Below the pieces are notes generated by a model, which was not told the origin of the DNA, did no database searches, and saw only the letters and a program-made list of their open reading frames with translations. DNA of 64,000 bases from Strobilurus pachycystidiatus (taxonomy: Eukaryota; Basidiomycota; Agaricomycetes; Agaricales; Physalacriaceae), in NCBI GenBank assembly GCA_019915135.1, contig JAHLMK010000001.1:4898001-4962000 (forward strand), written 5' to 3'. Shown here piece after piece: positions 47,568-58,883 of the stretch (its first letter is position 1; each line of letters starts with the position of its first letter). The translations under genes and the position numbers were made by a program.

Positions 47568-48279
47568 CACTGAGTGGATAATTAGCGGAGCGGCGAAACA
47601 GAGAGTTCAGAGACGGAACACAAATCACGGAATAGTGTCGGCTATGTAGTACAAAAAGCGAGCGACTAGCCAAGACAATGCCAAGAGTTAACGTTGCCGC
47701 AATAAGTACGCGAAATCTTTCGGAACGAGTTCATGTTGGAAGGCCTTCTCGTGCCTCGACGCTTGACTGAGATGCAGCTCGTGATCGCAGTGGGCTGCAG
47801 TGGGCATGAATCAGAACATGACCGGGCACTGCGACACTGACACAGTGAACTGACAGTGACAGTAGAGATGTTGAAAGCCGCGTGCCATTCACAGTATACA
47901 TTTGGGAATTGGAATTTGTGGGGACGACCGGCGGCGTCGGCAGATTTCCCTTTTGGGACTCGAGTCGGTGCGCCATGTACTCATCTTATTCCTGGCGCGT
48001 GATGAGGTGTAATGCGCTTTCGAGTTCGTAGTGACACTAAACTATTATATGATAGGTAAAAGGTTGAGACGCTCATCAAGTATATGTAAGTTACGACGAG
48101 CTTAAAGACGGCGAAACAACGATTGAAACAAGCCAGGATGACCGCAGTGTAATAAGCAGGCTTGGGCTGAGGATTACTGTTGAAACGTTAAACAACAGGG
48201 GAGCGGTGCTTGCTCGCTACAAGTTTTAGAGAAAATGAGCCGACTCGTGATGTTACTGAAGTCTGACACCAGATCTTCA
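47568..48279. other. Upstream region of the CBM1-GH10 gene
   Basis: About 700 bp presumably carrying the xylanase regulatory region. I found no exon or repeat in it. Confidence 0.35.
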
Positions 48280-48440
48280 TACTCCTTGAATCCTTCATAT
48301 ACTTCTCGGGTGTCACTTGACCAAAATCGGACTTGAGTACGGCGGCATTGGCTGCAGGTGCATCAAGTTACCAAGTTAATGGAGCGATATCTTACCGGCG
48401 ATGTTCAGGTTCCAGACTATCCGAGTCAGGGCACGATTTC
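48280..48440 (-). pseudogene. GH10 xylanase relic
   Basis: The minus strand encodes NRALTRIVWNLNIA, a typical intron of about 44 bp, then ANAAVLKSDFGQVTPEKYMK. This aligns with the intact neighbour (NARSWLNQ..., [20 protein letters not shown]) including intron position. Sequence on both sides no longer matches GH10, and the catalytic part is absent. Confidence 0.75.
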
Positions 48441-48546
48441 TGTATGTGGCGGTTTGAAATGAAAGAGAAGATGGAGAGCTTTGAAGATGTATCTACGATA
48501 CCATAATAAGTTATGAGTGCTTTAATTCTCGATGGTACGTGTGTAT

Positions 48547-48673
48547 TGACCTAGTCTTGAGTGAGACTTGGCCGAAGCCGCGCGGCAGTTGCAAGATATT
48601 GATTGTGAGCGGGTGGCGCGATGCGTATCGACCTCATCTTGAGGGAGATTTATGCGAAGCCCGACGCGCGGTT
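48547..48673. repeat. Imperfect direct repeat of about 45 bp
   Basis: Copies at 48547-48590 and 48629-48673 share GACCTNNTCTTGAG(T/G)GAGA, CGAAGCC and GCGCGG. No gene is nearby; the repeat lies between the GH10 relic and OPI1. Confidence 0.55.
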
Positions 48674-49322
48674 AGATGGCTCTCCCAAATGCAGCAAGTA
48701 AGCAGGATCTAGAGACAGACCTGGGACTCAAGACTGCCGGCGGCTGGCCGCGGTCCCCCCCGCTCCTGTCTGATCGATGTCTCCACCAGGACAACTGGCC
48801 ACAAGTACTGCACAAACTAGAGTCGTGTTTAACTCAGGTCTAATCGTCCAACGTTCGCCACTCACCACCAAATGAAGTTATCACACGCTGAGCCTGACTT
48901 CTACACTTACGGCTATATGATCTCGAGAAGATCTAGAACTGTTTGATCGCATCATGCCTTGAAGTCAAGTTGCCTTCGACAAATTCGAGTCAGAATGAGG
49001 TTTAGTAGTATGACAAGGCTAGTGTACGATAGTGCACCGAGATGCGAGGAAAATAAGAGAATAGTAGATGAGAAAACGAAAGACTCAGAGTGTAGATAAC
49101 CTATACATACAATCAACGCCACCATACCCACTGCTGTAAAGGTACAAGTCCTCCCCAGAACACCGCTGAGTTGCAGGGCCGGACCGGAGAGCCATAGATA
49201 TGCATCGAGCACGTTCTTCCTCCTACCACAAAGCGCCCCCCAGAACGTCCCTTTTGGCTATAACGGACGAGAAACAGAATCACGGAAACCATTCGTAACG
49301 TGTCCAGAGAGCCCATCGCCAA
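48674..49322. other. Region downstream of OPI1
   Basis: About 650 bp. A minus-strand frame at 48952-49212 is hydrophobic but has no coding context; it probably lies in the OPI1 3' UTR. Nothing else seen. Confidence 0.3.
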
Positions 49323-51407
49323 TCATCGGCGCGTCGAACTGAGCGAAGGTGGAAGGATGGCTCGCCGGTCCGACTCAGTCTCCGAAGAATCCTCGCTAAG
49401 CTCGGCACCATCCCTCTGCAATCCCAAGCGTTCCACCCACGCATCCGCGCGGTCCAGGGAATCCTTCACCACTGACATCACCCCCCTCATCATGTCGAGA
49501 CTCTCCGTGGCAAGAGTGAGAACCTTTTGGGCCGCTTCTTCGCCAGTAGCTCCTCGCTGCGGATGGATCCTCGGACTCGCGAGGGGACTGTCCATTCCCA
49601 CCGATACACCCCTTTCGCTGTTATGTGAGTGGCTCTGATGACGCCTTCTAGCCCTTCCGCCTGCGGCAGTGACACTTTCTCTCTCAGCCACCGGCGGCTC
49701 TCCCATGGCAGCGGCCCACCTGCGTGGCAGTTCCAGCACGAACCCTCGAACCCTCGCTCGTCCACCTTCCTCCAGTGCTCCTCCACCCGCGTATTTACCA
49801 ACCACATCGACTGCACCGCGAACGGTCTGGACGATGTCACGCCTGACTTTCGCGATGTCCACCTGTTGGGTGAAATCACGGAGTAGAACGATCTGTGAAT
49901 CAAGATGCTCCGTGGCAGCAAGCAGCCACGACAAGACGTAACGCAAACGTCTGAGAGATTCTTCGGATAGAGCCGCGCTAAGACCGCCGGCTTCCAATAA
50001 GACTGTGTGCCAACGGGGGCGCGCCGCAACTTCTTGAGATGTGGCAGTCATCGTCGGTGAGGGTGAGCGTCTCTGGGATTCGGCCTGCTGCGGTGAAGGT
50101 TGTTCTTCAAGAGAGTCAGTTGAACGGATCAAGTCATGAGAGTATTATGAGACCCACTATCAACATCCATTCGGTCTGGCGAACGACTTCTAGATGGACG
50201 GCGATACCTGTCAAACTGTGGGATACACATCAGTACCATTTATCAACCCACGGAGATGACGGTTTGCAATGTGAGTTAGTAGAAGAGTCCGAGCACGGGC
50301 GCGGAGAGCATAGCAATGAAGACAGGAATCATAGGACGCAGAGGAATTGTGATAAATTGAAGTGAAGGACTGAAGAACGCGCCTCGGAAGAAAGCAGCGG
50401 AAGAACAGTTACACATCAGGATATCAATCACCTGCCCGCCTCATTATCACGGGCACGTCGCGACAATCACGAGGACCATCCCCAACCCCCACGAAAACGA
50501 AATAGGGCGCTTTGAGGGAGCAGAAGAATGAAGGAGCGTGGCCAAAGAGAAAAAGGCTGGTCGATGTAAGGAGAGGAAGACTTACCCTGTCCAGCTGCCT
50601 AGAGGCAAATTCGTCGAGCTGCAAGCGGCCCATCACAGGCCGAGCGACTGATTCCATCATTTCTGCGCCATACTATTGAATGGTTGAATGCCAAACCAAT
50701 CGATTGGCGAGCCCCAATGGATGTAACGGACGATTCGGTCATGTCAAATAGTGGCAGGTTGATGTCCAGATTTGCATGTGTAAACGTTCATTTGACACGG
50801 ATATAGAATGGTTGAATGGTAGGTGGGAAGGAGGTCGCAGGAAATAGTCAGCATTGAGCCCAGATGAACGCGGGTGAAACGGACCTTGACCACCCTGGAA
50901 CTGGCTTTGCCCTGTTCATAGGCGCGAAGGGCCCCTCCAACTAGAGGGAGATGTGACATGCGCTCCACAAGGTCGGCCTCATCGTTTGGTCGATACGAGT
51001 CGCTGCTGTCCCGCGAGAGGTATTCCCGGTGGTATTCCTCTTCATCGTCGGGATAGTCTTTTTTGTCGCTGTAGTGGTACGACGAAAAACTCGGGGCTGG
51101 ACTCGGCAAGGACGTAGTCGGTAGGGAGGACGTGGAGGCAATACTGAGGGCAGGTGTTCGAGTTGGCGTTGCTGTGGAACGTTCATTCAGCATGTTATTC
51201 CTTCGCCTGATGTCACAGTGACGCCGTGGCGTTATGCGGGCGAGTTGAGCGCTCATCTCGAGCTGTGCGACTTGGATGGGGTCCAGTAGACGAGAGATGG
51301 CACTCACGAGTCGATGACCCGCCGTTCCCGCTGCCGTTGCGCATATCGCCCAAGGCGCGCACAGCGATGCGCACATCCTCGTCCTGGTCCTCAAGCATGG
51401 CCGACAT
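49323..51407 (-). CDS. OPI1: Opi1-type transcriptional regulator of phospholipid/inositol genes
   Basis: In yeast, Opi1 represses INO2/INO4-activated lipid genes and senses phosphatidic acid at the ER; filamentous-fungal members are also called clock-controlled protein. The three conserved blocks are present: the N-terminal EDQDEDVRIAVRALGDMRN, the central VERMSHLPLVGGALRAYEQG, KASSRVVK | YGAEMMESVARPVM...LDEFASRQLDR, and the C-terminal RWHTVLLEAGGLSAALSEES, LRRLRYVLSWLLAATEHLDS. A poorly conserved segment, including a long intron of roughly 400 bp, lies between the second and third blocks (50133-50590). The start at 51407 gives MSAMLEDQDEDVR. It is divergent from the GH88 gene. Confidence 0.87.
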
Positions 51408-51917
51408 AGCGTGAATATGGGAGTGCTAGATGGCTAGAAGACAGCGGAAGACGCCAGCGGGGCGTCCTGAATGGCGGAACTGGAGTGGAAGGAAAGAGAA
51501 GGACGTGGGAGAGAAGAGTAAAGGACAGAGAGTCAGACTCAATAGGCCTTGCTCGCCCGCGCGTCCATGTGAAATTTCTGCATTGGGAAAAACACGTGGG
51601 ATCCTCCTTCCAGCATGCCGTCCGCAGTCCCCCTTGAGTATGCATCCTCCCTCATCCATGGCGTAAACCAAGTGACACATCTTTGGCTGATCTACAGTGC
51701 AGCTTTTACGCGTTTGTGTAGGCGATTTCACGACAAGTTGCAATCTGTATCACATGACGAGCGTCGAGACAACTCGGGCTAAGGGCTCTACTTGTGTCAC
51801 CATCTGGACGTATCTCTCTCGGGGACTAGTGCCCGTCAGTCCCCCTCAGAGTCAGACCTCCAAGGTCGCCACTGCTGGAGTGGCGCAGATTCCGCTCGCT
51901 TCGCCCGAACGTCTGCC
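51408..51917. promoter_or_regulatory. Intergenic region between divergent OPI1 and GH88 genes
   Basis: 510 bp that must contain both promoters. No clear TATA box or repeated element seen. Confidence 0.35.
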
Positions 51918-53574
51918 ATGCGATCGCTTCTATTCACATCTCTCGTGCTGCTTGGGAGTACACTGGCGCAAACCCCTGCGGCAGAGCTCTTCTCGTCGCG
52001 TATTCCAGGTAAAATACTAGCCACAACCAATTCTCTTCCTGCCTCTATTCAGTACCCGCAATGGACGACGACAGCGGGCGACTGGGACCTCTTCGCTCCC
52101 GATACTTGGACCTCTGGATTCTTCCCCGCTACTCTGTACGCCCTAAACACGCGTAAATCTCTCTGTGGTGCCACGGGCAGTAACGGTTTGGACGCCGCGG
52201 ACTGGCTGAGTCTAGGTCGGGCGACGAGTGCGGCCCTTGCTCCGCTAACAACGAATAACACAGTCGGTCATGATGTTGGCTTCTTGAGTTTTCCTTACAT
52301 CGAGGAGCTCAAAATGTAAGCGCCAACCCCATATGTATAACATGAAACTTAATTGTCGTTTTGATAGTGATCCGTCTAATGATACCGCAGCGGACGTAGT
52401 TAATGGATTCGCGACCTACCTCGCTGGCCGGTTCGATCCAACCGTTGGCTGTACGCGGAGCTGGGATTCCTCAGATCCGACTGATTTCCAGGTAAGCCGC
52501 GATTCGGATCCTTTTGGCGATCACTCACAACGAATGAAGGTTATCATTGACAACATGATGAACTTGCAAGTCCTCCTCGTGTCCGCCAGCCTGACCGGAA
52601 ACTCCACTCTCGAAAGCATGGCAAAGTCGCATGCAAGCACGACAATGAAGAACCAAATCCGGGACGACGGTTCCACCTGGCATGTCGTCGAATACAATTC
52701 AACAACCGGGGACGTGATCACGAAAATCACCGCTCAAGGATACTCAGATAGCAGTACCTGGACAAGAGGGCAAGCCTGGGCCGTCTACGGGTTCGCCAAC
52801 AGTAGGTCTACTGTATTCTTCATAGAAGATTGAGCTTATCTGGCGCGACCAGTGTACAAATGGACCCAGGATACTGATTACCTCGACACGGCACGCAGGA
52901 CCGCTACTCTATTCCTTGACCGCATCCCCGCAGATGGTGTTATTCCATGGTACGCTTCATTGCACCGAGTCCACCCCTTGCCGCTCACATTGCTCAGGGA
53001 TTTCGACGCGCCCGACACTGACCGACCTGCGGATTCCTCTGCGGCAACCATTGTTGCTACCGGTCTCCTTCTACTGTCACAAATTGAGACCGACACGGGT
53101 AATGCACAGAAATGGCGGTCGTCTGCTATCGAGGTCTGTCCTTCTACTCTTTATGGACTGTTATGAGTTTGAATCTTGAAGATACTCAACAACGTAACGA
53201 CATGGGCATGGGACGAATCTTGGGAGAGCCTTCTATCCAATGGCACTGTAAACGAGCCAGCGAATAACTCTTTGACAGGCACCGCGTATGGTCTGTCTTT
53301 CCTACTCACCCTGTTCCATTGGGGCCCTTGTTGACGTCCACCCACAGGTGACTACTACTACGTCGTCGCTGGGAACGAGCTCATTTCCATGGGCATCGTC
53401 AACTGCTCGGGTGCCTTGATCGCTGGCGGAAATGCGACTCAGACATCCTCGACATCGGCTCCTTCCAGCTCAGAAACGTCACCTTCCGATGGCGCCCAGA
53501 GCATCCTTGACCCGGTCACACTATGGGGAAGGACTCTGTTTGTTGTCTTTGCGCTTTGCCTTCTTTCACTCTAG
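51918..53574 (+). CDS. Secreted, probably GPI-anchored GH88/GH105-type unsaturated glucuronyl hydrolase
   Basis: Would remove unsaturated uronic-acid ends left by polysaccharide lyases. The signal peptide MRSLLFTSLVLLGSTLAQ is followed by an (alpha/alpha)6-type region: WDLFAPDTWTSGFFPATLYA, GHDVGFLSFPY, IIDNMMNLQVLLVSA, HATT-like MAKSHASTTM, GYSDSSTWTRGQAWAVYGFA, IPWDFDAPDTDRPADSSAAT and NSLTGTAYGDYYYVV. The DxMMN and RGQAW blocks with DFDAP...DSSA are characteristic of GH88. The C-terminus has a Ser/Thr linker and a terminal hydrophobic tail (LFVVFALCLLSL), indicating a GPI signal. Six or so short introns. Polymer specificity cannot be read. Confidence 0.82.
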
Positions 53575-54497
53575 GGACGGACATATCATGATACCCGCAG
53601 GCCGTACGGAGCTACTACTTATTGGCTTGCTAGCACTGGATATGATGTAGATTATAATGTTCTTGATTCACATTCGCCCTAAGGAACAACAAATGGAGGC
53701 TGAATCGATGTCATGGACGCGACTGCCGTCACTGTACCCTTCCTCGCCCGCACCACGAACTCGGGCTGGTGGGCACCTAGTCTTTTGACTCCATCTGAAC
53801 CGTTATTGCTCTCAAAACCAAGACGGCCGATGATGATAGCCTCCATTCACCGCGCGCTGCATCTACCCCGCGTGATCACTGGTAGCGCATCTAAGCTGCT
53901 TTTCACAATTCTTGTGATCAAGCGAAGGCGTCAATGCCGTGCTTGACGCCATCCTGCCATCTACACCCTTTTTCATATTTTCAGTCCCGGTTACCATTCC
54001 TCTCATAAGCTTGTATATATCCCTGCAGGCAGTAGAACGATCTATGCACCGTCTCTTTCTCACTGCTTGCAGGTATATATTTTCCCTCTCGCACCGATTC
54101 CTGACCACCGCTCGCAGTCGCAGTGTCTGTAGCTAGATATAATCCTCCTCTTCTTGGGGTCCAGTTTCCCGCAAAGTCACGATATCACATTGACTCGTCT
54201 TGTCACAACCTGACAGACCAACTTATCTCCCTTGGCTCTCTTCTTTCAATTCGGAAGTTAAAACTCGTGCATTGACACAAGAATCCAACACGTTGCATCT
54301 CACTGAACATTGCCACGTCGTCGCACGAGTTGCAGCGAGAAATGAACGCCTGGTCAGCTGCTAACTTACATAACAGCCTGGAACGCTTCCATTTCCAGCA
54401 CCACCATAATTCTACGTTCAGCTGCAGACCTAATGATCTCTACTTATATGACAACAACACATCTACATACTAGGTGTACGAACAGGATCGATCTAGA
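53575..54497. other. Convergent 3' region between GH88 and gene A2
   Basis: About 920 bp between facing stops. It contains an imperfect inverted pair (TATATCCCTGCAGGCAG near 54016 and CTGCTTGCAGGTATAT near 54063). No coding or RNA gene seen. Confidence 0.35.
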
Positions 54498-55806
54498 CTA
54501 CTCCCAGGGTAAATTTGGTGGGCGTACCACCTTCGGCTGAGGCATGTTCGCATTTGGAAGACGCTCGTTGGAGCTTTGGAGGCGCATGTGATGTGTAGCA
54601 TTGACCAGACGGTAAAAGTTTGCTTTGAGATCCGCCAGCGATCTTTCAAACTTCTCAAGGTCAGGTTGGGCTGTTAGTGAGGGCGCCGTTGTAGGCATCT
54701 GTGTGATGGATCAGAAGATGGTATTGAGGCGGAAGGCAAGTAGGCTCGCCGCAGAATGCTCTAAAATCCAATGACTGTACTTCGATAACAGGTGGAGATT
54801 CTCGTTCACTGTTTCAAGGCCAGTCGCGAGTTTACGAAGAGGCGGTCCGATGTCATGATACAGCGTCTCGAGATGTTGCATGCCAGCAATGCGCCTATGT
54901 CCCGCAGGTATGAAATGAAAGAGCCATGTCGACCATTTGATGGCCCTACGATCTTCCTTATTCTCTTGTTCTCCCGCCTCGAGAGCTAGGCGAAGCTGAT
55001 GACTTTTCTCTACGCCAAGGTCGCTTTTAGGCAAGATTTCGTCATCCAGACTACGAGCAAAATCTCCGTAGCATTCGCGAAGCCCCTGGTCCATGGAAAG
55101 TGGAAGTCTTGTGAGATTCTCTCGAATCGCTCGAAATTGTTTAGCAAGACTAAGGCGCGCTCTGAGGCCACTGCGCGTTCGTGTCCTCTTGTAAATCTCG
55201 AGCAAAAGACTAAGATGCTCAATCCAATGTTTTAACTAGCGTAGGGGTGAGAGTTATACACGGGTGACGAGAAACTAACGTACCGGAGAATACATGAAAC
55301 CATACCTAGTGTACAGAGAGTCCCAGCATTTCACAGGAAAAAGAATTTGAGAATCAACAACTTCGATTCCCATCTGTGGTAAAGCGCTGTAGTAGTTGTG
55401 ATAGTCATTCCATAGGAGAGTCTCCAGGACCTTGTATTGTGGCGGGTCATAACTCGTGATTGGCACTGCCAACAGACGTGCCACCGGCCTAGAAGCATTC
55501 AAAACTAGGCAGCATTTCGAGACAGAAAATCACATACAAGGGCACTCCATAGACGTTCGGGGTGTGCTGACATCCTACAACAACGTCGAACATGACAGAT
55601 GCGTGATCAACATGATGAGCGAGATTGGATAGAACATGTTCAGCGTAACCGTCGGAGGAATTCGGTGATACCCATCCATACATAGGAGGGGGGAGGAGCT
55701 CTTGTACAGCAAAGTACACATCTTCGATGGAATGTGTACGCAACAATGGTAGTAGGAGGAGGATGGGTACGGCCAGCGCCGCGAAGACCAACATTCGAAG
55801 GTGCAT
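54498..55806 (-). CDS. A2: membrane-anchored helical protein (divergent pair 2, paralog of A1)
   Basis: Four exons give about 370 residues. The N-terminus MHLRMLVFAALAVPILLLLP is a signal-anchor. The blocks then match A1 in order: HHVDHASVMFDVVVGCQHTP (A1 EHLEHSSAMVELVVASTERP), LFPVKCWDSLYTRYGFMYSP (A1 LFPVHCWGYGTNESLYQP), then | LKHWIEHL (A1 | FRQWIQLL), RLSLAKQFRAIRENLTRLP, CYGDFARSLDDEILPKS, ALEAGEQENKEDRRA and LLSKYSHWILEHSA. The last exon contains PDLEKFERSLADLKANFYRL. The final intron appears to be GC-AG (GCG|gcgagc...cacag). Overall identity to A1 is low, so the duplication is old or fast-evolving. Function unknown. Confidence 0.75.
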
Positions 55807-56158
55807 TGCGGGCAATAACAAGAACGGAGGGACGGATGTAATGGTTTGAGAGACAGAAAATTGTGGCTAGACGAGCTAGACGTAGATGCCAGTCGGTGGC
55901 TCTCACCAGAAAACAACAGCGACCAATTTTGGAAAGTGATCGGCGTCTGCAACGCCGGGTCTGCATTGATCAACCAACCCCAACGCTGATCCTAATGAAT
56001 CAGAGCAGCATATACATTCCGGTGTCTTTTGTTTTGTATGGCTATAAAAGCATTAACGGGGGCCCAGCAATAGCCTGCATCAACATCCTTTCCCATCTCC
56101 TCCAGCTTATTCTACAGCTCAAATCCTCCGATATCGCAATCGCAGCTATTCCTCGTCC
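55807..56158. promoter_or_regulatory. Shared promoter of A2 and B2
   Basis: 352 bp between divergent starts, exactly the length of the A1/B1 spacer with the chosen starts. A TATA box (GGCTATAAAAGC, 56040-56051) faces B2. I see no copy of the 28-bp element found in the A1/B1 spacer; the nearest thing is CCAATTTTGG at 55923-55932. Confidence 0.5.
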
Positions 56159-57646
56159 ATGTCTACAACTTCGCCTACACCCGAGAGCTCCGGTTTGTGG
56201 CTCAATTCTCTCATAGTATCATAGCGCTGACGCTCATGGATAGTGGCTTCTTCTGGGGACTCTATGAACCCGACGTCGTCGGACGCCACGAACTCGAAAC
56301 CTCTGCGATTCAAAGATGTTTTGGACTTCTTGATTGCTCTTCTGATTGCTATCACTTCCTTTGCTCCAGTCATCCAGATTTGTGCTGTGTCACTCCTGGT
56401 CGTCTATTCAGCCCGGCTACTTGTACAAGGTGCCGGAGGAGTTTCCACTGCTATCGCTGAACACTCTTCAGACTTGCTCGCGGGTGCTGGGAATGTGGCA
56501 GTAGCCTCTGCCACTTCTTTAGGCTCGGCGCTGAGCGCCTTGCTCTGTGTTTCCAGCGGGAACTACCGAATCAGATGCTTTGACCCACTGTCTGAGACCG
56601 CAGGACTCAACGACGTCACCGACTTGATTATCGATAAACAACTCGACTATCCGCCAATATTTGTCTACACTATCGCGGAGCACGTTCGGCAGGACTCGAT
56701 TGCTGCCCATAGTCTTGTGGATAGCGTTATCTTGGTGGCGAATCATACTTCTGTCCGAGCTGCCTTGGACCACAATAATGCTCTAGGCCACATGGCGCTT
56801 GCCGTTGGGCATGAGATGGACTCGTTGCAACCGGAACTTGCTGAAAAGCTCAAGCAAATGCTTTTCTCCCTACAGACCAAGCATGGCGCATATGTGCGTA
56901 AACTTTCGACCTTGGGGAAGCACAGTCGTCACTTCTTGGCGAAGCTGGTCAGCGTTGTATGTACACCGAACTTCATCTTGGGATATGCGTCTCAACAACT
57001 CACAATTGTCTAGTTCCGCGACATAAGCGTTCAGACTCAACGGTTAGAGGAGGATCTACGCAGTGACGGTGCAGCGCCGGCTGACTGGAACAGTTACGTG
57101 ACTTATCTTGACAACGCACTAAGCACGATCATCAAGAGCGTCTCTTCGTACGAGGTTTCCGTCAAAGATACCGAAAGCGCTGTTATCGAGGTCTGGCATG
57201 AGGGTAGGGACGTCTCCGCGGAGATTACGGCTTCGGGGCATCGTCTTTCCGAAGCTCAAAAAGACGCAATTAGTCATTATCTACCCTTCTGGTCCTCACG
57301 AAACTATGAAGACTTACGGAGGGACACGGCCAACATGGCTGCCAATCGTCTCTACATGTCAACCCTTTTAGACGACTTGAACGAAGTGCGCACGATTCTC
57401 CATGGGCTGCTGTGGCACGTAAATCAGACTCAGGAAAGTTTTCAAACAATCTCATCTAGCAGAAACTGATTCTTTTCACAGGCGGCTTTGAGGGAAGACT
57501 TTACCCAGATATACATCAGTCCGCTTGATGATCTTTTTGGCATCATAAGCGACATGGATAAGACCACACTTGGTCTCAACGAGAAGAAACACTCTTTCCC
57601 CACCATTTTCTCTGATTTGCGCGGCATCCCGACACCACTTGTATAG
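56159..57646 (+). CDS. B2: membrane-anchored helical protein (divergent pair 2, paralog of B1)
   Basis: Four exons (56159-56192, 56244-56956, 57014-57418, 57482-57646) give 438 residues. A Ser/Thr-rich start (MSTTSPTPESSVASSG) leads to hydrophobic stretches (VLDFLIALLIAITSFAPVIQ and CAVSLLVVYSARLLV). An Ala/Ser-rich helix and the blocks SIAAHSLVDSVILVANHTSV, RAALDHNNALGHM, SYVTYLDNALSTIIKSVSSY, MSTLLDDLNEVRTILHGLLW and DLFGIISDMDKTTLGLNEKK follow, in the same order as in B1. Exon number and intron phases match B1. No known domain and no catalytic motif. An A-type terminal exon lies 88 bp downstream on the same strand. Confidence 0.75.
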
Positions 57647-57733
57647 ATGTATGTAGAATTTGATTGATTCACACTACCCAGCCCACTGTAAATACTCGAA
57701 TTTCGATATCCGTCGCAGTCGATCTCCACCCCG

Positions 57734-57937
57734 GTGACTAGTAGCAGCTCTGCACCGTCCCTCTTCGTCCCACCTGACCTCGACACATTTGAACGAGCGC
57801 TCGCCGAACTCACAGATGAATTCCATCATCTGGTGCATGCTACACATCACATGCGCCTGAGAGTATGGTCTTCCGAATTCAGACTTGCCTCAGCCAAGAT
57901 TAGTCCACCTCACAGAGGTACCTTGGGCGTGATATAG
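57734..57937 (+). pseudogene. Isolated terminal exon of an A-family gene
   Basis: This + strand stretch encodes APSLFVPPDLDTFERALAEL, then EFHHLVHATHHMRL and ends at a TAG. It aligns with the last exon of A2 (APSLTAQPDLEKFERSLADL, NFYRLVNATHHMRL) and less closely with that of A1. No other A exons precede it; B2 occupies the upstream sequence on the same strand. A plausible splice acceptor (CCCGGTGACTAG) ends at 57740. It could be a relic of a third A copy, or an alternative 3' exon for B2 transcripts. Confidence 0.6.
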
Positions 57938-58182
57938 TTCCTACTCGTAATGCATATCGGGTTCTGACGCCTCTTAGCCTCCTCTACGACGCGAATGGAG
58001 CTATTCAAGTGTGGTATCTCTTGCTTGAACTTTGTGAAGTTGCTTGCCTGGGAGACGTTGGACGAGAACTGGACGAAACAGTCGCAGGATAACGAAGTCA
58101 CAAATTCATCATTCCTGATTGCACATTGAGCGAACATCCAAAGTCTCTGAACTCGAGCGCTCACCTCAATGTTTATAAGCCT
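57938..58182. other. Short stretch between the A-type exon and the SnoaL-like gene
   Basis: A minus-strand frame here (FVQFSSNVSQASNFTKFKQE) is helical-looking, but I see no start, splice context or family. It may be 3' UTR of the SnoaL-like gene. Confidence 0.25.
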
Positions 58183-58723
58183 TCATACGGCACTCGCCTT
58201 AGCCTCTTGGATCGAAAACTCTTTCATGAACCCGCTATCCAAGAACTCCGTCATCTTCTTCACCTTCGTCTTGGTCTCGTCGACAACAATGATATAGATA
58301 TATTCCATCTTCCACGGGACGCCGTGCTTCGATGGTCCCTCCGATGTGGCCTGAAAACCCTCATTAAGCGAGTCCGATCTCCAGATGTAACAGAACACAC
58401 GCAAATGATCACTGCATCGCCCTGCGTCGGGTAGACCTCGCTGATTTCAAACTATTAATGCACAAGGCTTTAGCATAAATCGTTGGTTACCCCTCAGATT
58501 CCATCCTCACCTTCAACGATCCACGACTGAAGAATCCCTCCATCAAACCCTTCACCATCACTGGGATATCCGCCTTCTTGATGACCGGCAGTCCCAACGA
58601 TGTGGGCTTGACCGTCATCTCAAAGTCGTCCGAAAGAATGTCGTCGGTCTTGTCCCATTCTTGGGCCGCTACCGCGTCACTGAAGACTTTGAAGAGAGTA
58701 ACTCCGGGGTGAGTGGAAGACAT
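58183..58723 (-). CDS. SnoaL-like / NTF2-superfamily small protein
   Basis: Two exons joined by a GT-AG intron give about 125 residues. Exon 1 reads MSSTHPGVTLFKVFSDAVAA, WDKTDDILSDDFEMTVKPTS and PVMVKGLMEGFFSRGSLK. Exon 2 reads ATSEGPSKHGVPWKMEYIYI, IVVDETKTKVKKMTEFLDSG and FMKEFSIQEAKA. The SKHG.P(W).NEYI....(D/E)..K(I/V).(K)..EF(V/L)DS pattern is the usual closing half of fungal SnoaL-like folds. Most such fungal proteins have no known substrate. No signal peptide. It converges on the A-type exon and shares strand with ARV1. Confidence 0.7.
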
Positions 58724-58883
58724 GAAGAGCGAGATCGATGAACGCTGAAGGGTCGAGAGCTGTATGTTTTATATTTTTTTGCGAGGACGGATTTGTGATT
58801 TCCCGATGGACGCGCACTATGGGCCTGGCGACCTCGGGCGGCATCGGGCGGTCTGTTTCGAGTATCCTTGGCGTACACTTGAG

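Noticed and set aside
48952..49212. Hydrophobic minus-strand frame next to the OPI1 stop
   Set aside because: No start context, no splice support and no family; probably 3' UTR.
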